DNA of 64,000 bases from Desmodesmus armatus (lineage: Eukaryota; Chlorophyta; Chlorophyceae; Sphaeropleales; Scenedesmaceae): positions 124,001-188,000 of the forward strand of contig VIIQ02000104.1 of the NCBI GenBank assembly GCA_007449985.2, read 5' to 3'. The notes beneath the pieces were generated by a model. It was not told the origin of the DNA. It was given only the letters and a program-made list of their open reading frames with translations, and did not search any database. Both the position numbers and the translations under genes were made by a program. Positions 1 through 13,872 of this stretch are shown here, in pieces (position 1 is the stretch's first letter; each line of letters begins with the position of its first letter).

Positions 1-49
1 ATGCTGTCTAATGTACATGCCCCTTGCATTCCTTTCTGTATGATCCCAG

Positions 50-2292
<2,243 letters not shown>

Positions 2293-2303
2293 ATGGGATG
2301 TGG

Positions 2304-2308
2304 TGTAA
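2304..2308 (+). terminator. TGTAA polyadenylation-like motif after the protease stop
   Basis: TGTAA is the usual poly(A) signal of chlamydomonadalean algae. This copy lies only 12 bases after the stop codon, closer than typical, so it may be chance. The 2293-2721 gap between this gene and the convergent folate gene otherwise shows nothing. Confidence 0.25.
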
Positions 2309-2721
2309 ATGGGGTGGGCATTTTGACAATTTTGCTGTCTGTTACTACAGTGCTGTGATCAAGTACTGAGGTGCTGTGCATGTGATGTTGTTGGCGGTTC
2401 AAGAGGCACTTGTGGTTCACAATCCACACCAAACATTGGACCACGTGACTGAACTGTCCTTCAGTTCAAATATGTGCACCCAGGCCCTGGGTTGAACCCT
2501 GCTGTTGTCACACGACAGCAATGACAAGTACCACAATCGTCTAGCTTCAGCTGCACATGCATATGCATCACTATACACTTGTTTCCGTTGACAGACACGG
2601 CAGCTTCAGCCTCTGCGATCTTACTACAAAGTATCACAGCTCAGCGCATCAACAGAACTCATCTGAATACATCACACTCCTGCCAGGAGCACTGCTCTCG
2701 CCCAACCACATGCTGGCACAG

Positions 2722-5045
2722 TCAGTGCTTCTGCATGTGCGCCTTTGCCCGTTCGCTGCAAAGCAGGAGGCCGCCTGGTGTTGCCAGCACATCCACATGC
2801 CTGTCATGTGAGTCCATGGGGAGCTCATCCACCAGCTGCTCATCAAACGCCAGGGCCACTGCAAGCAGTAGTACAGACAGCACAGGAATTGAACCCAATC
2901 GATACTGTTGCAGACATCAGCCCAGAGAGGCTGAGCGAGTGACAAGGGAGCAGAGTGTCTAACCCCAGTGGGTTCATCACTACAAGCAAGAAACACTACA
3001 GGAATGCCTGTGCAAGCTGTCAACCCTTCCCTCTTGCCAACAAAGAGTAGAAAAGAGTCCCACTCCACCTCATGGCAAGCATACAGGGGCATACAAGGGC
3101 GTACTAATGAGGCAGTGCATCCTGAGGAAAGAGTTGCTACACCTTCACATGTGTTGCAGAGTAGACAGAAGTCACTGAAGCAGGAAAATGACGATATATA
3201 TGCCGCTGCACGCCATGTGTTGTACGTGCTGCTGCTGCGCCACTCACCCAGCCATGGTCTGTGCCAGTGCTGCTGCTTGGCTCTATCATCCAGATTGTGC
3301 ACCAGCTTGTCATAATACCTGGCAGCAGGGAAACAGTGGGGGGGGGGTGACATAGGCAATCTGTGTGTGCTGAGGCTGATGATACTATTGCAATACATGC
3401 GTAGAGTCCCAGCCAGACACACGCAAGCAGTGATGTGTGGATGAAGGGTGAACGGTTGGCCACAAGTGGGACATGCCAGTGGCGACACAACCTTCTCTGG
3501 CTGTGCAAGCCCTCCCCCTGACATGACATGCACGTTCCAGTCAGCATTGCACTACCATGCAGCCAGTGAACAAATCACACTCAATGCATGACTTGGAGCC
3601 ATGAAGTAGGAAGGGTGGGGAAGGGCTGGGTGGGTGGGTGGGGTGGGTAGTGTGGTGGGGGAGTGGCGTGCAGTGTGACGCGCCGTGACCGCATTGCTGC
3701 TGTGCATGCAACACCCTCACTCACCCGCCTCCCCTGCCCAACCTTCCTCCCGTGCTGTCAAAGCCTAGGCCAGGCATCAGCAGCAGGTCCAACTGATAGG
3801 GTGCCTGTAAGGCTGTACGGCACAGCAGCATAATGCGAGCAAAGCAACAGGACAGCACACAGCAGCTCAGCTTGCGTGTCAGCAACAATCATGCTCTCAA
3901 GTAGAAGTGCCAGTGCACTGATTAGCCGCACACGGTATGATGTGCAGCTGACGGGATGAGGGACACAGCAACTTGTTGGGCCTCTGCCTTGCACAGGGTA
4001 TTGCTGTAACGGCCTGTGCCCTGCAAGTCTGCAAAAGACTCCAGTTAAGGGGGAAGGATGGTATTGATTGGGGTCCCAGCAAACAGGGTTGGGGGCTGCA
4101 GGTCCAGCACTTTTGCACAAAACATGATTTATCATGCCTGGGGTAGTGCACCTGCCCAGCCAGAGGCCAATGGTTCTGGGCCCTAGGCAGTACCAGGCCC
4201 TGCTGAACCCTGCAGTGCCCTGCTGCTGCTGGCTGGGTTGGGCTGAGAAACGAGTACACCAGTGGGTTCTGACATTACAAACGTATTTTCGGCACTAAAA
4301 AATGTCAACTGGCAAATCGTCGTCCAATTCTCGATGTTGAATTTGTCTCACCGAGACAATGCAGATCTAGGCTATCGTCATCCATGTAGATGAATTCAAC
4401 ATCTAGGATCACACGGCATGCTTTTGGTCGGGTATTTTTTGGACCCATTAGTATGTATTGACAGCTAGCTGGTCCATCCGTACTCGTTTGTTGTCACCTC
4501 GGACTGATCATGGCAGCAGTACTGCTAACTTCCGTTTGAGACCAGTGCAAGCGTCGACGGGGCATAACACTGTCAGAGGGTGTTTCTGGACATCAAAGCA
4601 GCGTGTTGCTTCTGCGTGCAGAGGCCTGTGAGCGATGGGAAATGTGCAGCACAACAGCCATCACCACAACAGCAGCTGGCACCACTGCAAATGGCCACCA
4701 TGACTGTCGGGCTAAAAACCATGTGGGTGGCTTCAATATGCCCTTATATGTACCCAAACCAAGTTTCGGCCACAGCAAGCCCCTGGTGGCTGGGAAAGTC
4801 TAATACCATCCTTCCCCCTTAAAGCAAGACCCGCCACTGCACAGTGGGTGGTACTTCCCCTGCCTGCACCTGCAACTCCAAACTCGAGCAATAACTATAC
4901 AACTTATAAGTTGTGTGACATGTCTGCCACCAAATCAACAGCTGTCAGCAGCCCACCTTCCATCCTGGGGCTGCCATCTGGGTGGTTGCGGCTGGGCTCA
5001 AGTATGCCAAAGGGTGGCGCTGGGTGCAGGTCCTGTAGCGTGTCT

Positions 5046-5076
<31 letters not shown>

Positions 5077-5735
5077 CAGTGGCCGTGTGCGGTGTCGGCA
5101 GGTGGAGGGTCATTCATCAGCTGATTAGTCAAGGGTATTCTGGGCCCTGGAGTTGGAATGTACTTGATTTCTGTGGGCGTTGAAAGCCAAGGGTCTGTGT
5201 GTCTTGAACGCCAGGGACGGCCGGTGCAGGTGTGGCTGAGTATCCACCAAGAGCCACACGTCACTATCTGACACATCATATGTTGAGCTGCCATCAGACT
5301 CAAGCATGCCGCTTGAGTCCGTGTCAGTTTCGGACTCAAAATCAGCCTGTAGCCCAGCACAGGGCAAGGCAGGGTGACACAGCACAGCACAGCGCAGCAG
5401 ATGGCGAGGTGAAGGGGGCAGGTGCTGGGGGCCTACCTATATGCAGCATGGACATGTTTGATGACTGATCCTCCACAAGAGGGACAAATACCTGTTTGCC
5501 TGCACACAGGCACATGCATACACACAGTAACACAGTCATCAGAAGGGGTTGTGCTCAGCAAGGTTTGCACCCTGAATGGACAAGATTGGAGGATGACATG
5601 GAGACCTTGCAGTGTTGCTATGACGAGGCCTGGCCCCACCACCAAGGCAGTGAGGGACATGGTCATGCCTCCGATCAGGCTGTCCACATGGAGTTCTATC
5701 ACGAAGCAGAGCTGATTGCTTGACCCGATCCTGCA

Positions 5736-5812
<77 letters not shown>

Positions 5813-6738
5813 GCTGCTGCTGCTGCTGCATGCAACCCGTGTCACATTGTAGTGCGATCAATACCGTCGCACCCTCTTGACCAAGGAGTTATACTGCACA
5901 GCCGAGGCCTGGTCAGCACACCAAGTACTACTTGGCTAGCATTGTGTGCTGGCTTTGCTGTTCTTTCGTCTGCCGTTGTACTGGTGTGCCACACTGAAGA
6001 GGTAGTGGCTCTCCACATCCACACGGCAGGCTCAGCTGGTGGCACCAGTGACTCACCATGCTGCAGTGCTTCACTCAGTAGGGCTGTTGTGTCCACCTCC
6101 CTCAGCCGTTCACATGTGATGTACAGACCCACACTCGATGAGTCATGGAAGAAGCAGGACTGCAGAACGTGCTGGGCTATCTGCTTGCCTGCGAGACAGG
6201 GCGCCACAAGCAATGGCCTGTGTGTCTAGCTACTGCTGGGGTGCACGCCACCCATGAGGGTAACTGTATCTCAGGACACCCTGTGTGCGGCACATGGGGC
6301 TTGCAGCTCGATTATTATTGAACAGACAGATGACTGCGTGTTGGAAAGCAATCAGTCCAGTACTGACTTAGGCTGAGGCGCAGCATGTGTACCGCGCACT
6401 CATGAGCTGTGATGCATGATTCACACTACTCACTCACTATGCTGCTGCATGTTCTCCGATGTGAGAGACCTCAGCGTCTTCTTCACTTGCTGCCGCAAAA
6501 CCCTCTTTGCGTCCTGCTCAGAGGCCAGCTGCGTTTGCTGCTCCGTTTCCATGCCTGCTGCTGCTCCAGGTGCTGCTGCTACTGCCCTGATGCTTCCTGT
6601 ATGGCAGCTTGCTGTCTGGTGCCGTAACACACTGCTTTGAACAGGTAGTAGAGACTGTATGCGCTGCAAAGCTGCACCTCCGGGACCTCGGACACCAGCG
6701 TACATTGACTGGATCAACACAACCATGCCACGTGGCAC
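2722..6738 (-). CDS. MTHFS: 5-formyltetrahydrofolate cyclo-ligase (methenyl-THF synthetase), 7 exons
   Basis: Converts 5-formyl-THF plus ATP to 5,10-methenyl-THF, recycling the folate formed by SHMT side activity. Exons in coding order: 6738-6438, 6188-6057, 5499-5437, 5043-4957, 3812-3725, 3318-3248, 2858-2722. Every junction is GT/AG with matching phase and the total is 292 codons plus stop. Landmarks: KKTLRSLTSE helix near residue 85; LREVDTTALL (exon 2); KQVFVPLVED and MSMLHI (exon 3); GILEPS (exon 4); LDLLLMPGLGFD followed by the nucleotide-binding GRLGRGGGYYD, split across exons 5 and 6; VALAFDEQLV and HDRHVDVLATP (exon 7). The ~60 residues before METEQQTQ are Arg/Ser/Ala-rich without acidic residues, consistent with an organelle transit peptide (plant enzymes are mitochondrial). 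ATG 6738 is chosen; Met at 6726 is an alternative. Confidence 0.93.
4332..4401. repeat. Imperfect inverted repeat in MTHFS intron 4
   Basis: GATGTTGAATT at the left edge is matched by AATTCAACATC at the right edge, about 50 bases apart, in a more AT-rich patch of the intron. It could be a remnant of a small hairpin element. No function is evident. Confidence 0.4.
5044..5075. repeat. (AGC)n tract touching the exon-4 acceptor of MTHFS
   Basis: About nine AGC units on the plus strand, read as CTG on the coding strand. They run directly into the CAG acceptor of MTHFS exon 4, so the triplet tract forms the whole 3' splice-site upstream region. Confidence 0.8.
5738..5829. repeat. (CTG/CAG)~30 microsatellite in MTHFS intron 2
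   Basis: Ninety-two bases of GCT/CTG repeat with one CCG interruption near 5811. It lies inside the intron between MTHFS exons 2 and 3. The poly-Ala, poly-Leu and poly-Gln open frames across it are by-products of the repeat. Confidence 0.95.
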
Positions 6739-7552
6739 ATGCGGCTGCCAGAGGGGTCTGAAGATGTCATGAGCACATCACATCAACGTTGTAACAAGCT
6801 GTCATCGGAAGGATGAAGTTCGTCACGCCCTGGTCACGGATCTCCTTTTGAATGTGCCTGTTGGACTGACGACAGGCAAATTGTCGCAACGAACACGCCT
6901 CACGTGTTCAATCAATCTCGGTTGATTGCTCAAACACACGCTGTTGTGGCTACGACATCACTCTGCTGAGGTTGAAGACCTGATTCAGCAGGTGGCTCAG
7001 GCACCATGGCCAGTGGCAGTGCCACTGTGGCACCATAGCCATGGCTCAAGCTGGCCAGCTCAACGGCAACCCCCTTACTGCTGTGGTGGATCAAGCCTCG
7101 AGGAGCTCCAACATGTGCTTCGTTGCTGGACTGGGGCAACAGTAAAAGGTGAGCCATGGCCAGCAGTGCAGATGGTGTAACCCTGACTGTTCAAACAAGT
7201 ACCACTGCAAGCAGCTAGCAGCTAGCTGCCAGGGGACCAGCGGGAGCCGGATGCATATGATGCCCAGCATGAAAGATACCATGTCATGAATGAAATTTCA
7301 GACCCAAAATCAAGCCGCAGGGGGGGGTCTGCATAACTTGGTGGTGTTTATTGGTGTTGGTTCTCAAACTCAAAGTGGCATCTGCACTTGGTGTACTGGC
7401 TCATGGGTGGACACAACAGGTCGATGTGCTGCAAGAGGGAGGTTGAAGGGTTTTGAGGGTGGCACTACTAGGCGTATATCGTCAGCAAACTGTCATTGCC
7501 AATTGAAAAGCCATTTCCCCCATCGCGGTCACCGCAAAATACATGTGAGAGC
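6739..7552. other. Intergenic region, no gene seen
   Basis: Upstream region of the minus-strand MTHFS gene. No open frame with family resemblance was found on either strand. It should contain the MTHFS promoter, but I see no clear TATA box or defined element. Confidence 0.5.
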
Positions 7553-7760
7553 AGATGCGGTCTAAGGGCGGTTTAGGGTTGAGAGCCGTAGCAGCAACAA
7601 TGCAGTGTTTGAGCAAGATGTACCACGCTGAGCCTCTTATGCTTATTCAACTGATCTGCACCTTCATTGAGGACTCTTCTCCTGCAGTTTGTCGAACTTG
7701 CTTGCCACCTGTACTGTGCGCTGGCGTGCAATCCTCGCTGTCATCTGCCTGCTGAAAGTT
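7553..7760 (+). repeat. Shared 5'-region repeat of the ANK family, copy 1
   Basis: A ~210-bp segment related to 29126-29347 (minus strand) and partly to 19690-19800 and 22990-23130 (minus strand). Diagnostic stretches are GGTTTAGGGTTGAGAGCCGT near its start and CTTGCCACCTGTACTGTGCG near its end. Two copies lie upstream of ANK genes in the gene's own orientation. It may therefore be a 5' leader or promoter segment copied with the family, although a transposon fragment is equally possible. Confidence 0.65.
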
Positions 7761-7897
7761 AAAACTTCTACATACAACAGGCTTACTCTTTAAAGTTAGA
7801 AGACGTGCTGACATTCACGTACAGCGTGTCCTAGGAGCCCTGCACAGCAGCAGAAGCGCCAGGTGTCAGACAGGTCATCCCACACAAGGCACTGGCC

Positions 7898-10800
7898 ATG
7901 GGCCACTCCGTGCACTTCATGACGTGCCGCTTGGCACTGTGCCTTGTGACTCTGTTCAGCTTCGTTCCAGCCCAGCCCAACCCAGGAACAGGCCTGCTGC
8001 TGCTGTGGATAGCCACCAACGCAGCACTGCTGTTTGTCCTGCACCATACTTGGAAAGGTGCCTCCTGGTTTGCTGGAAGGGTAAGTGTACCTGCATTGAT
8101 ATGGTTGTAGTATCGTACTCCTGCCAATGCTGCAGCTAATAGAGACGATGTGACAACCTGAGTGCTGAGTGTGGTGTTGAATTGGCTTGGATGTTGGAGC
8201 ATATGAGCCATACAGGTGCTGTGCAGCACTGTCACAGTCCGATACTAGGCTTGCAGTGAAAGGTACAAAGAATCCGATACATTCTCCCTTTCGGGGTGGC
8301 ATCACCAGACAGCATGTGCATATGATGACTCAGCCGGACAGGTGCTGGTTTTGCTGGCACTGCTGCACACCCCACTCCTACGGTACAAAACACACCTGAT
8401 TATCCAACAACAGCCAGTGCAACCAGTGCTTCTTGCTTATGTGCCCTGCAGGTGTTGACTTGGTGTCGCAAGGCTTCGCTGGAGGCAAGTAATGCGCAAG
8501 TGTCACACGCAAACAACTCACCCCTTCATTGCAACGAGGAGCCCACCGAGTCCATGGCCCACAAGGACCTGACAAAGCAGGTAAGCATCAACACATACAT
8601 GCGGTGGAACACACTGTGATGATCTCTGCATACATACTTCTGCCTGTTGATTTTGACTGATATGAAATCAATGTGATCAGGACAAGAGGTCATCATCACC
8701 CAACAATCCTGCACGTGTGTTCCGGCCGGCAGGTTCAATGCACATGTAGCAGCAAATCAACATGTTGCAATACAAGACAGCCTGGGTGCACTTGGTGCCT
8801 GGGCCAGGCAACCTGTGACACAGGACATAAGACATAGAGCCTGGGCCACACCTGCGCTTGGCCTTGGCTGCTGCAGCTTCCGCACACGTCACATGCTGCT
8901 GCCGGCTGTTGCGGTCCTGCACACTTGATTGTAGTCACGTCAGGAAGCAATACGTACCCCTTCTCGCGTGAAGGGGGTTGCCCGCCTAGTGTACACGTAG
9001 CGGGGCCATAAATAGAACGGGTAAGCTAGCGGGTAAGCTAGCGTTGCCATGCATTGCGGATGCGTCACAGCTCAAGATGTGCTGCTACAGCCGTCGATTG
9101 CCAATAGACAGGGTCTGAGATGGCAAAAACAAGCCTTGGAGGTGAAATATCTGTAGGCTCTTACCCTTATTAGAGCACACGCGTGCCCGCCTGTTCTGAC
9201 CACTGGATTGGAGCCTGATGGTGGGACTTTGTCAAACTGTGCTGCCTCAGGCAGTGCTACTGCTAGTGTTCTAGACCTGAACTTGGACTTGAACCCAAAC
9301 CTGTCAACCGTGCCTTGAATAATGCTTGGTTACAACAATTAATGTGCTGAGTGGCAGACAGTGCACGGCAGGCAGCATTGCCACATCCCAAGAAACACAA
9401 ATAACCTCGCCCACAAAGAAAAAGAAAAGAGGGAAAAGAAGGCACCCCCCATCAACCCCACGCGCTGCACAAACATTGCACGCAGCCGTCCACAAGCAGC
9501 CCGCGCCAACGCGAAAAGACCAACACAAGCAAACACAGGCGGGAGCAGCCGACGCATCGGGTGAAACCGACCCCAAAACGATCTGCGTTCTGCCAAAGTG
9601 CCGAGCAAAAGGACACGTCCCCCATCTGTGCGCCGGGAAAACCTTCAGTGAGGGAAAACCCTGTTTGACATCAACTCCAGCCGGCCAGAGTGGAGGCGAC
9701 GACACTAGGTGGCGCTCGCTCCCAACAGCACATTGCATGCACAACAGCCACAGACAGATACAACACAAACTGCGCACTGCGCCAACGAAGGCCATCGCCA
9801 AAAGGCCGCCAGCCTGCCCTCCAAACTGCGCCATCGACAGCGCGACCCACGGCATGCAGCCACGCTGATAGCCTTGGCAGTACCTAGCAGCATCACACTC
9901 AGCAGCGCAGAAGACAAGCCGACCGTTAGCGCCACCCTTGCATACATGCCGGTCTCGCGCCTTGCAACCCAATCTGTGCACCCTGCACTGCCCTCCCAGG
10001 CTCTTGCCGTTGTTCTTTTCTCTGCACCACTGTGTGTACCCCTTGCACGCACAAAAGTAGTCTGCCGCCCTGTCGTCGTCAAAGGGGTGGGGAGGGGGGG
10101 AAACCTGTCGTGCCAATGTCAAGATACAGGTGCTACCTAGAAGCACACTGCATCTGCCAAACGAAAACACTTGAAGAGGCAGCCTATGCTGCTCTGCTAT
10201 ATAGAGGTGTCCATGCTGTCAGTTACGGTTAGTGAGCCACCTGCCCTGCAGGCCAGCACTGCCTGACAACGTGACTTTCTCTGCGGATTGACCTGGAGAA
10301 AGTCTCAGAAAGTCTCTTTGTAAATGATTTACATGGCTGACGTTAGTCGACTGTGTAGCATGTGTTGGCTAGCGGGCGGCCCCATGCATGGCTTGTAGAG
10401 AAACGAATGGTGCAATTGCTGACTCGACCAACCTGCTGCTTGCCATCCACTGCCTGCCATCCAGGATACAGAAGAGACACAAGCTTGGGAACCTTCCCGT
10501 CGCACAGCAGGAACTGCCAGCGTTCTCAGTTCCTCAGGAAGTTGTGTCCTTAATGAGGACACAACATCAGTGCGACACACACCGCTCGCAGGGGCGCCAG
10601 TGGATGCTACAGACCAGCAGGGGCGTACCGCACACCACGCAGCTTCAGCGTCTAGCCAAAGGGCAGGACTGCAGCTGCTGCAGGGCGCACATGCAGCAGT
10701 GGATGCTGCTGATACAGGGTACAGCACACCCCTGCACATGGCAGCCTTGTCGGGAGACACTGCAGCGGTGCAACTGCTGCTGGGCGCACATGCAGCAGTT

Positions 10801-13800
10801 GATGCTGCTGATAGAAGGGGCTGTACTATGGCATTCCTGCACCGGGCAGCGGAGGAGGGCCGCACCGAGATAGTGCAGCTCCTGCTGGGTGCACATGCAG
10901 CAGTTGATGCTGCTGATGCAAACGGCCGGACAGCTCTGCACAAGGCAGCCTTCAATGGGCAAACCCCAGTGGTGCAGCTCCTGCTGGGCGCACATGCAGC
11001 AGTGGATGCTGCTGACTCAGACGGCCGGACAGCCCTGCACAAGGCAGCGTTGAAGGGAGACACTGCAGTGGTGCGCCTGCTGCTGGGTGCACATGCAGCA
11101 GTGGATGTTGCTGCATCGGACGGGTCCACAGCCCTGCACCTCGCAGTGCAAGGCGGCAGCTCCGAAGTGGTGCAACTCTTACTGGATGCCTGTGCACCAG
11201 TGGACGCTGTCGGTTTGCAAGGCCGGACGGCGCTGCACATGGCAGCCTTCAAGGGCGACACTGAAATGGTGCGCCTGCTGCTCGCTGCACATGCAGCAGT
11301 GGATGCTGCTGATGCAGAGGGGTTGACAGCCTTGTATCTGGCAGTGAATGGGGGCCGCACTGCAGTGGTGCGCCTGCTGCTCGCAGCACACGCGGCAGTC
11401 AATGCTGCTGATGCAAGCGGCCATACACCTCTATACCTGGCAGTGAAGGGAGGCTACATGGAGATTGTGTGTCTGCTGTTGGGTGCTGGAGCACCCGCTG
11501 ATCAACTGCTGCAGCGTCTTGATGCTGCTGATGCACACGGCCGGACAGCTCTGCATCAGGCAGCTATCCATGGAGATGCTGCAGCAGTGCAGATCCTGTT
11601 GGGCGCACATGCAGCAGTGGATGCTGCTGATGCAGAGGGTATGACAGCCCTGCACATGGCAGCCTCAAGGGGAGACACTGCAGTTGTGCGCCTTCTGCTG
11701 GGTGCACATGCAGCAGTGGATGCTGCTGCATCGGATGGGTCCACAGCCCTTCACCTCGCAGTGCAGGGGGGCAACTGCGACATGGTGCAGCTCTTGCTGG
11801 ATGCCTGTGCACCAGTGGACGCTGTCGGTTTGAAAGACCGGACGGCGCTGCACATGGCAACCTTGAAGGGTGAAACTGCAATGGTGCGCCTACTGCTCGC
11901 CGCACATGCAGCAGTGGATGCTGCTGATGCAGAGGGTATGACAGCCCTGCACATGGCAGCCTCAAGGGGAGACACTGCAGTTGTGCGCCTTCTGCTGGGT
12001 GCACATGCAGCAGTGGATGCTGCTGCATCGGACGGGTCCACAGCCCTTCACCTCGCAGTGCAGGGGGGCAACTGCGACATGGTGCAGCTCTTGCTGGATG
12101 CCTGTGCACCAGTGGATGCTGTCGGTTTGAAAGGCCGGACGGCACTGCACATGGCAGCCTTCAAGGGCGACACTGGAGTGGTGCGCCTACTGCTCGCTGC
12201 ACATGCAGCAGTGAATGCTGCTGATGCGGTGGGCTTTTCACCCCTGCATCTGGCAGCGGAGGGAGGGCACACTGAAGTGGTGAGCTTGCTTCTGGGTGCT
12301 GAGGCAGCAGTGGATGCTGCTTCTTTGAAGGGCCACACAGCTCTTCACAAGGCAGCCATGAAAGGGCACATCGCCGTGGTGCAGACTCTTTTGGGTGCAC
12401 ATGCAGCAGTTGATGCCGTCACTGCGATGGGTAGCACAGCCCTGCACCTGGCAGCGCAGGAGGGTCAGACTGAAATAGTGAGCCTGCTGCTCGGCGCACA
12501 TGCAGCAGTCAATGCTGCTGCCGTAAATGGCCGTACAGCCCTGCACAGGGCGGCCATCAAGGGACACACTGCAGTGGTGCGGCTGCTGCTGGGTGCACAA
12601 GCGGCAGTGGATGCTGCGGATAAAGAAGGGCTCACACCCCTGCACCTGGCAGCGCTAGAAGGGCACACTGAAGTGGTGAGTCTGCTTCTGGGTGCTGAAG
12701 CAGCAGTGGATGCTGCTTGTTTGAAGACCTTCACAGCCCTGCACAAGGCAGCCGGCAAAGGGCACATCGCCGTGGTGCAGATTCTTTTGGGGGCACATGC
12801 AGCCGCTGATGATGCCATCAGTGCGATGGGCTGCACAGCCCTGCACATAGCAGCGCTTGAGGGTCAGACTGAAATAGTGAGCCTGCTGCTTGGCGCACAT
12901 GCAGCAGTCAATGCTGCTGACGTAAATGGCCGTACAGCCCTGCACAGGGCGGCCATCAAGGGACACACTGCAGTGGTGCGGCTGCTGCTGGGTGCACAAG
13001 CGGCAGTGGATGCTGCGGATAAAGAAGGGCTCACACCCCTTCATCTTGCGGCTCATTGCGGCCGTGCAGATGCTGTGAAGGCCCTGTTGGGTGCTGGGGC
13101 AGCACTGGATGCGGTTGATATAATAGGCCCCTACACAGCGCTGAGTCGGGCTGCACAAAAGGGGCATCCTGATGTGGTTCAGCTGCTTTTGAATGCAAGC
13201 GCAGCAGTGGATGCTGCTGATGCACAGGGCCGCACCGCTCTGCATTTTGCGGCTCACTTCGGCCATGCTGATGTTGTGAAGGCCCTGTTGGGCGCTGGGG
13301 CAGCACTGGATGCTGTTGATTCAATAGGCCCCTACACAGCGCTGAGTCGGGCTGCACGAGAGGGGCATCCTGATGTGGTTCAGCTGCTTTTGGATGCAGG
13401 CGCAGCAGTGGATGCTGCTGACTCAAACGGCCGGACAGCCCTGCACCTGGCAGCGCATCAGGGTCAGACTGAAGTAGTGAGCCTGCTGCTCGGCGCACAA
13501 GCAGCAGTGGATGCTGCTGATGCACAGGAACTCACACCCCTGCACTTTGCGGCTCAAGTCGGCCATGCTGATGTTGTGAAGGCCCTGTTGGGTGCTGGGG
13601 CAGCAGTGGATGCTGTTGATTCAATAGGCCCCTACACAGCGCTGATTTGGGCTGCACAAAAGGGGCATCCTGATGTGGTTCAGCTGCTGTTGAATGCAGG
13701 CGCAGCAGTGGATGCTGCTGATGCACAGGGCCGTACTGTGCTCCACATATGCATGGCAGATGGCAATGGACACCCCGGCGTTGTGCAGCTGCTGTTGCGT

Positions 13801-13872
13801 GCACTTGACACAGCAGCACTTGCGCGTGAGTCAAAGCTGAGGATGCGGATGGATCAACACCTAAGCACTTAG
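7898..13872 (+). CDS. Large ankyrin-repeat protein 1 with putative N-terminal membrane anchor
   Basis: The main exon 10538-13872 is open and encodes about 33 ANK repeats of ~33 residues, mostly of the form GRTALHxAA...VVQLLLGAHAAVDAAD; such repeats bind proteins. It begins after a CAG acceptor at 10535-10537, mid-codon. There is no in-frame ATG at its start, so upstream exons must exist. Candidates are 7898-8080 (MGHSVHF..., with the hydrophobic GLLLLWIATNAALLFVL segment, then a GTAAGT donor) and 8452-8580 (VLTWCRKASLEAS... to DLTKQ, GTAAGC donor). They join in phase 0, but at least one exon between 8580 and 10538 is still missing. The exon-1 hydrophobic segment resembles one upstream of ANK gene 2. 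The C-terminus (KLRMRMDQHLST) is basic. The repeat domain is certain; the upstream linkage is inference. Confidence 0.75.
9019..9042. repeat. 12-bp direct repeat GGGTAAGCTAGC x2
   Basis: Two perfect adjacent copies just after a CATAAATA stretch. It lies in the presumed intron between ANK gene 1's upstream exons and main exon. No function is evident. Confidence 0.7.
9304..10170. other. Stretch open on both strands, unrecognised
   Basis: About 850 bp are almost free of stops. A 288-codon frame lies on the minus strand (10170-9304). Overlapping plus-strand frames lie at 9326-9868 and 9709-10140. The plus frame starts basic (a KKKKRGKRR stretch) and has a Cys/His cluster, CVLPKCRAKGHVPHLC, spaced C-x4-C-x4-H-x4-C. 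That is reminiscent of, but not the same as, a retroelement gag zinc knuckle (C-x2-C-x4-H-x4-C). Base composition differs from the neighbours, with fewer CTG/CAG words and more A-rich purine runs. It sits in the presumed large intron of ANK gene 1. It could be an inserted element or a low-stop non-coding stretch. Confidence 0.3.
11605..12197 (+). repeat. Recent in-frame tandem duplication of three ANK repeats (2 x 297 bp)
   Basis: The segment around 11605-11900 recurs 297 bases later with few differences. 297 bp is 99 codons, or three ANK repeats, so the frame is kept. A second, older duplication of 396 bp (four repeats) relates the segments around 12325 and 12721. Confidence 0.9.

Noticed and set aside
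2649..3533. 294-codon minus-strand ORF with CPTCGQPF
   Set aside because: It runs through two real MTHFS exons and their introns in mixed frames; the CPTCG part falls in intron 5. The spliced MTHFS model explains the conserved pieces.
5125..5385. Acidic peptide (DFESETDTDSSGM) as an MTHFS exon
   Set aside because: Exons 3 and 4 join directly in phase at a position matching the family; the peptide would be an unsupported insertion.
5720..6229. 169-codon plus-strand ORF with poly-Ala
   Set aside because: Created by the CTG microsatellite and the reverse strand of MTHFS exon 2.
10329..11402. 357-codon minus-strand ORF opposite ANK gene 1
   Set aside because: Antisense shadow of regular 99-bp repeats; its own Ser/Ala pattern has the same period and no domain.
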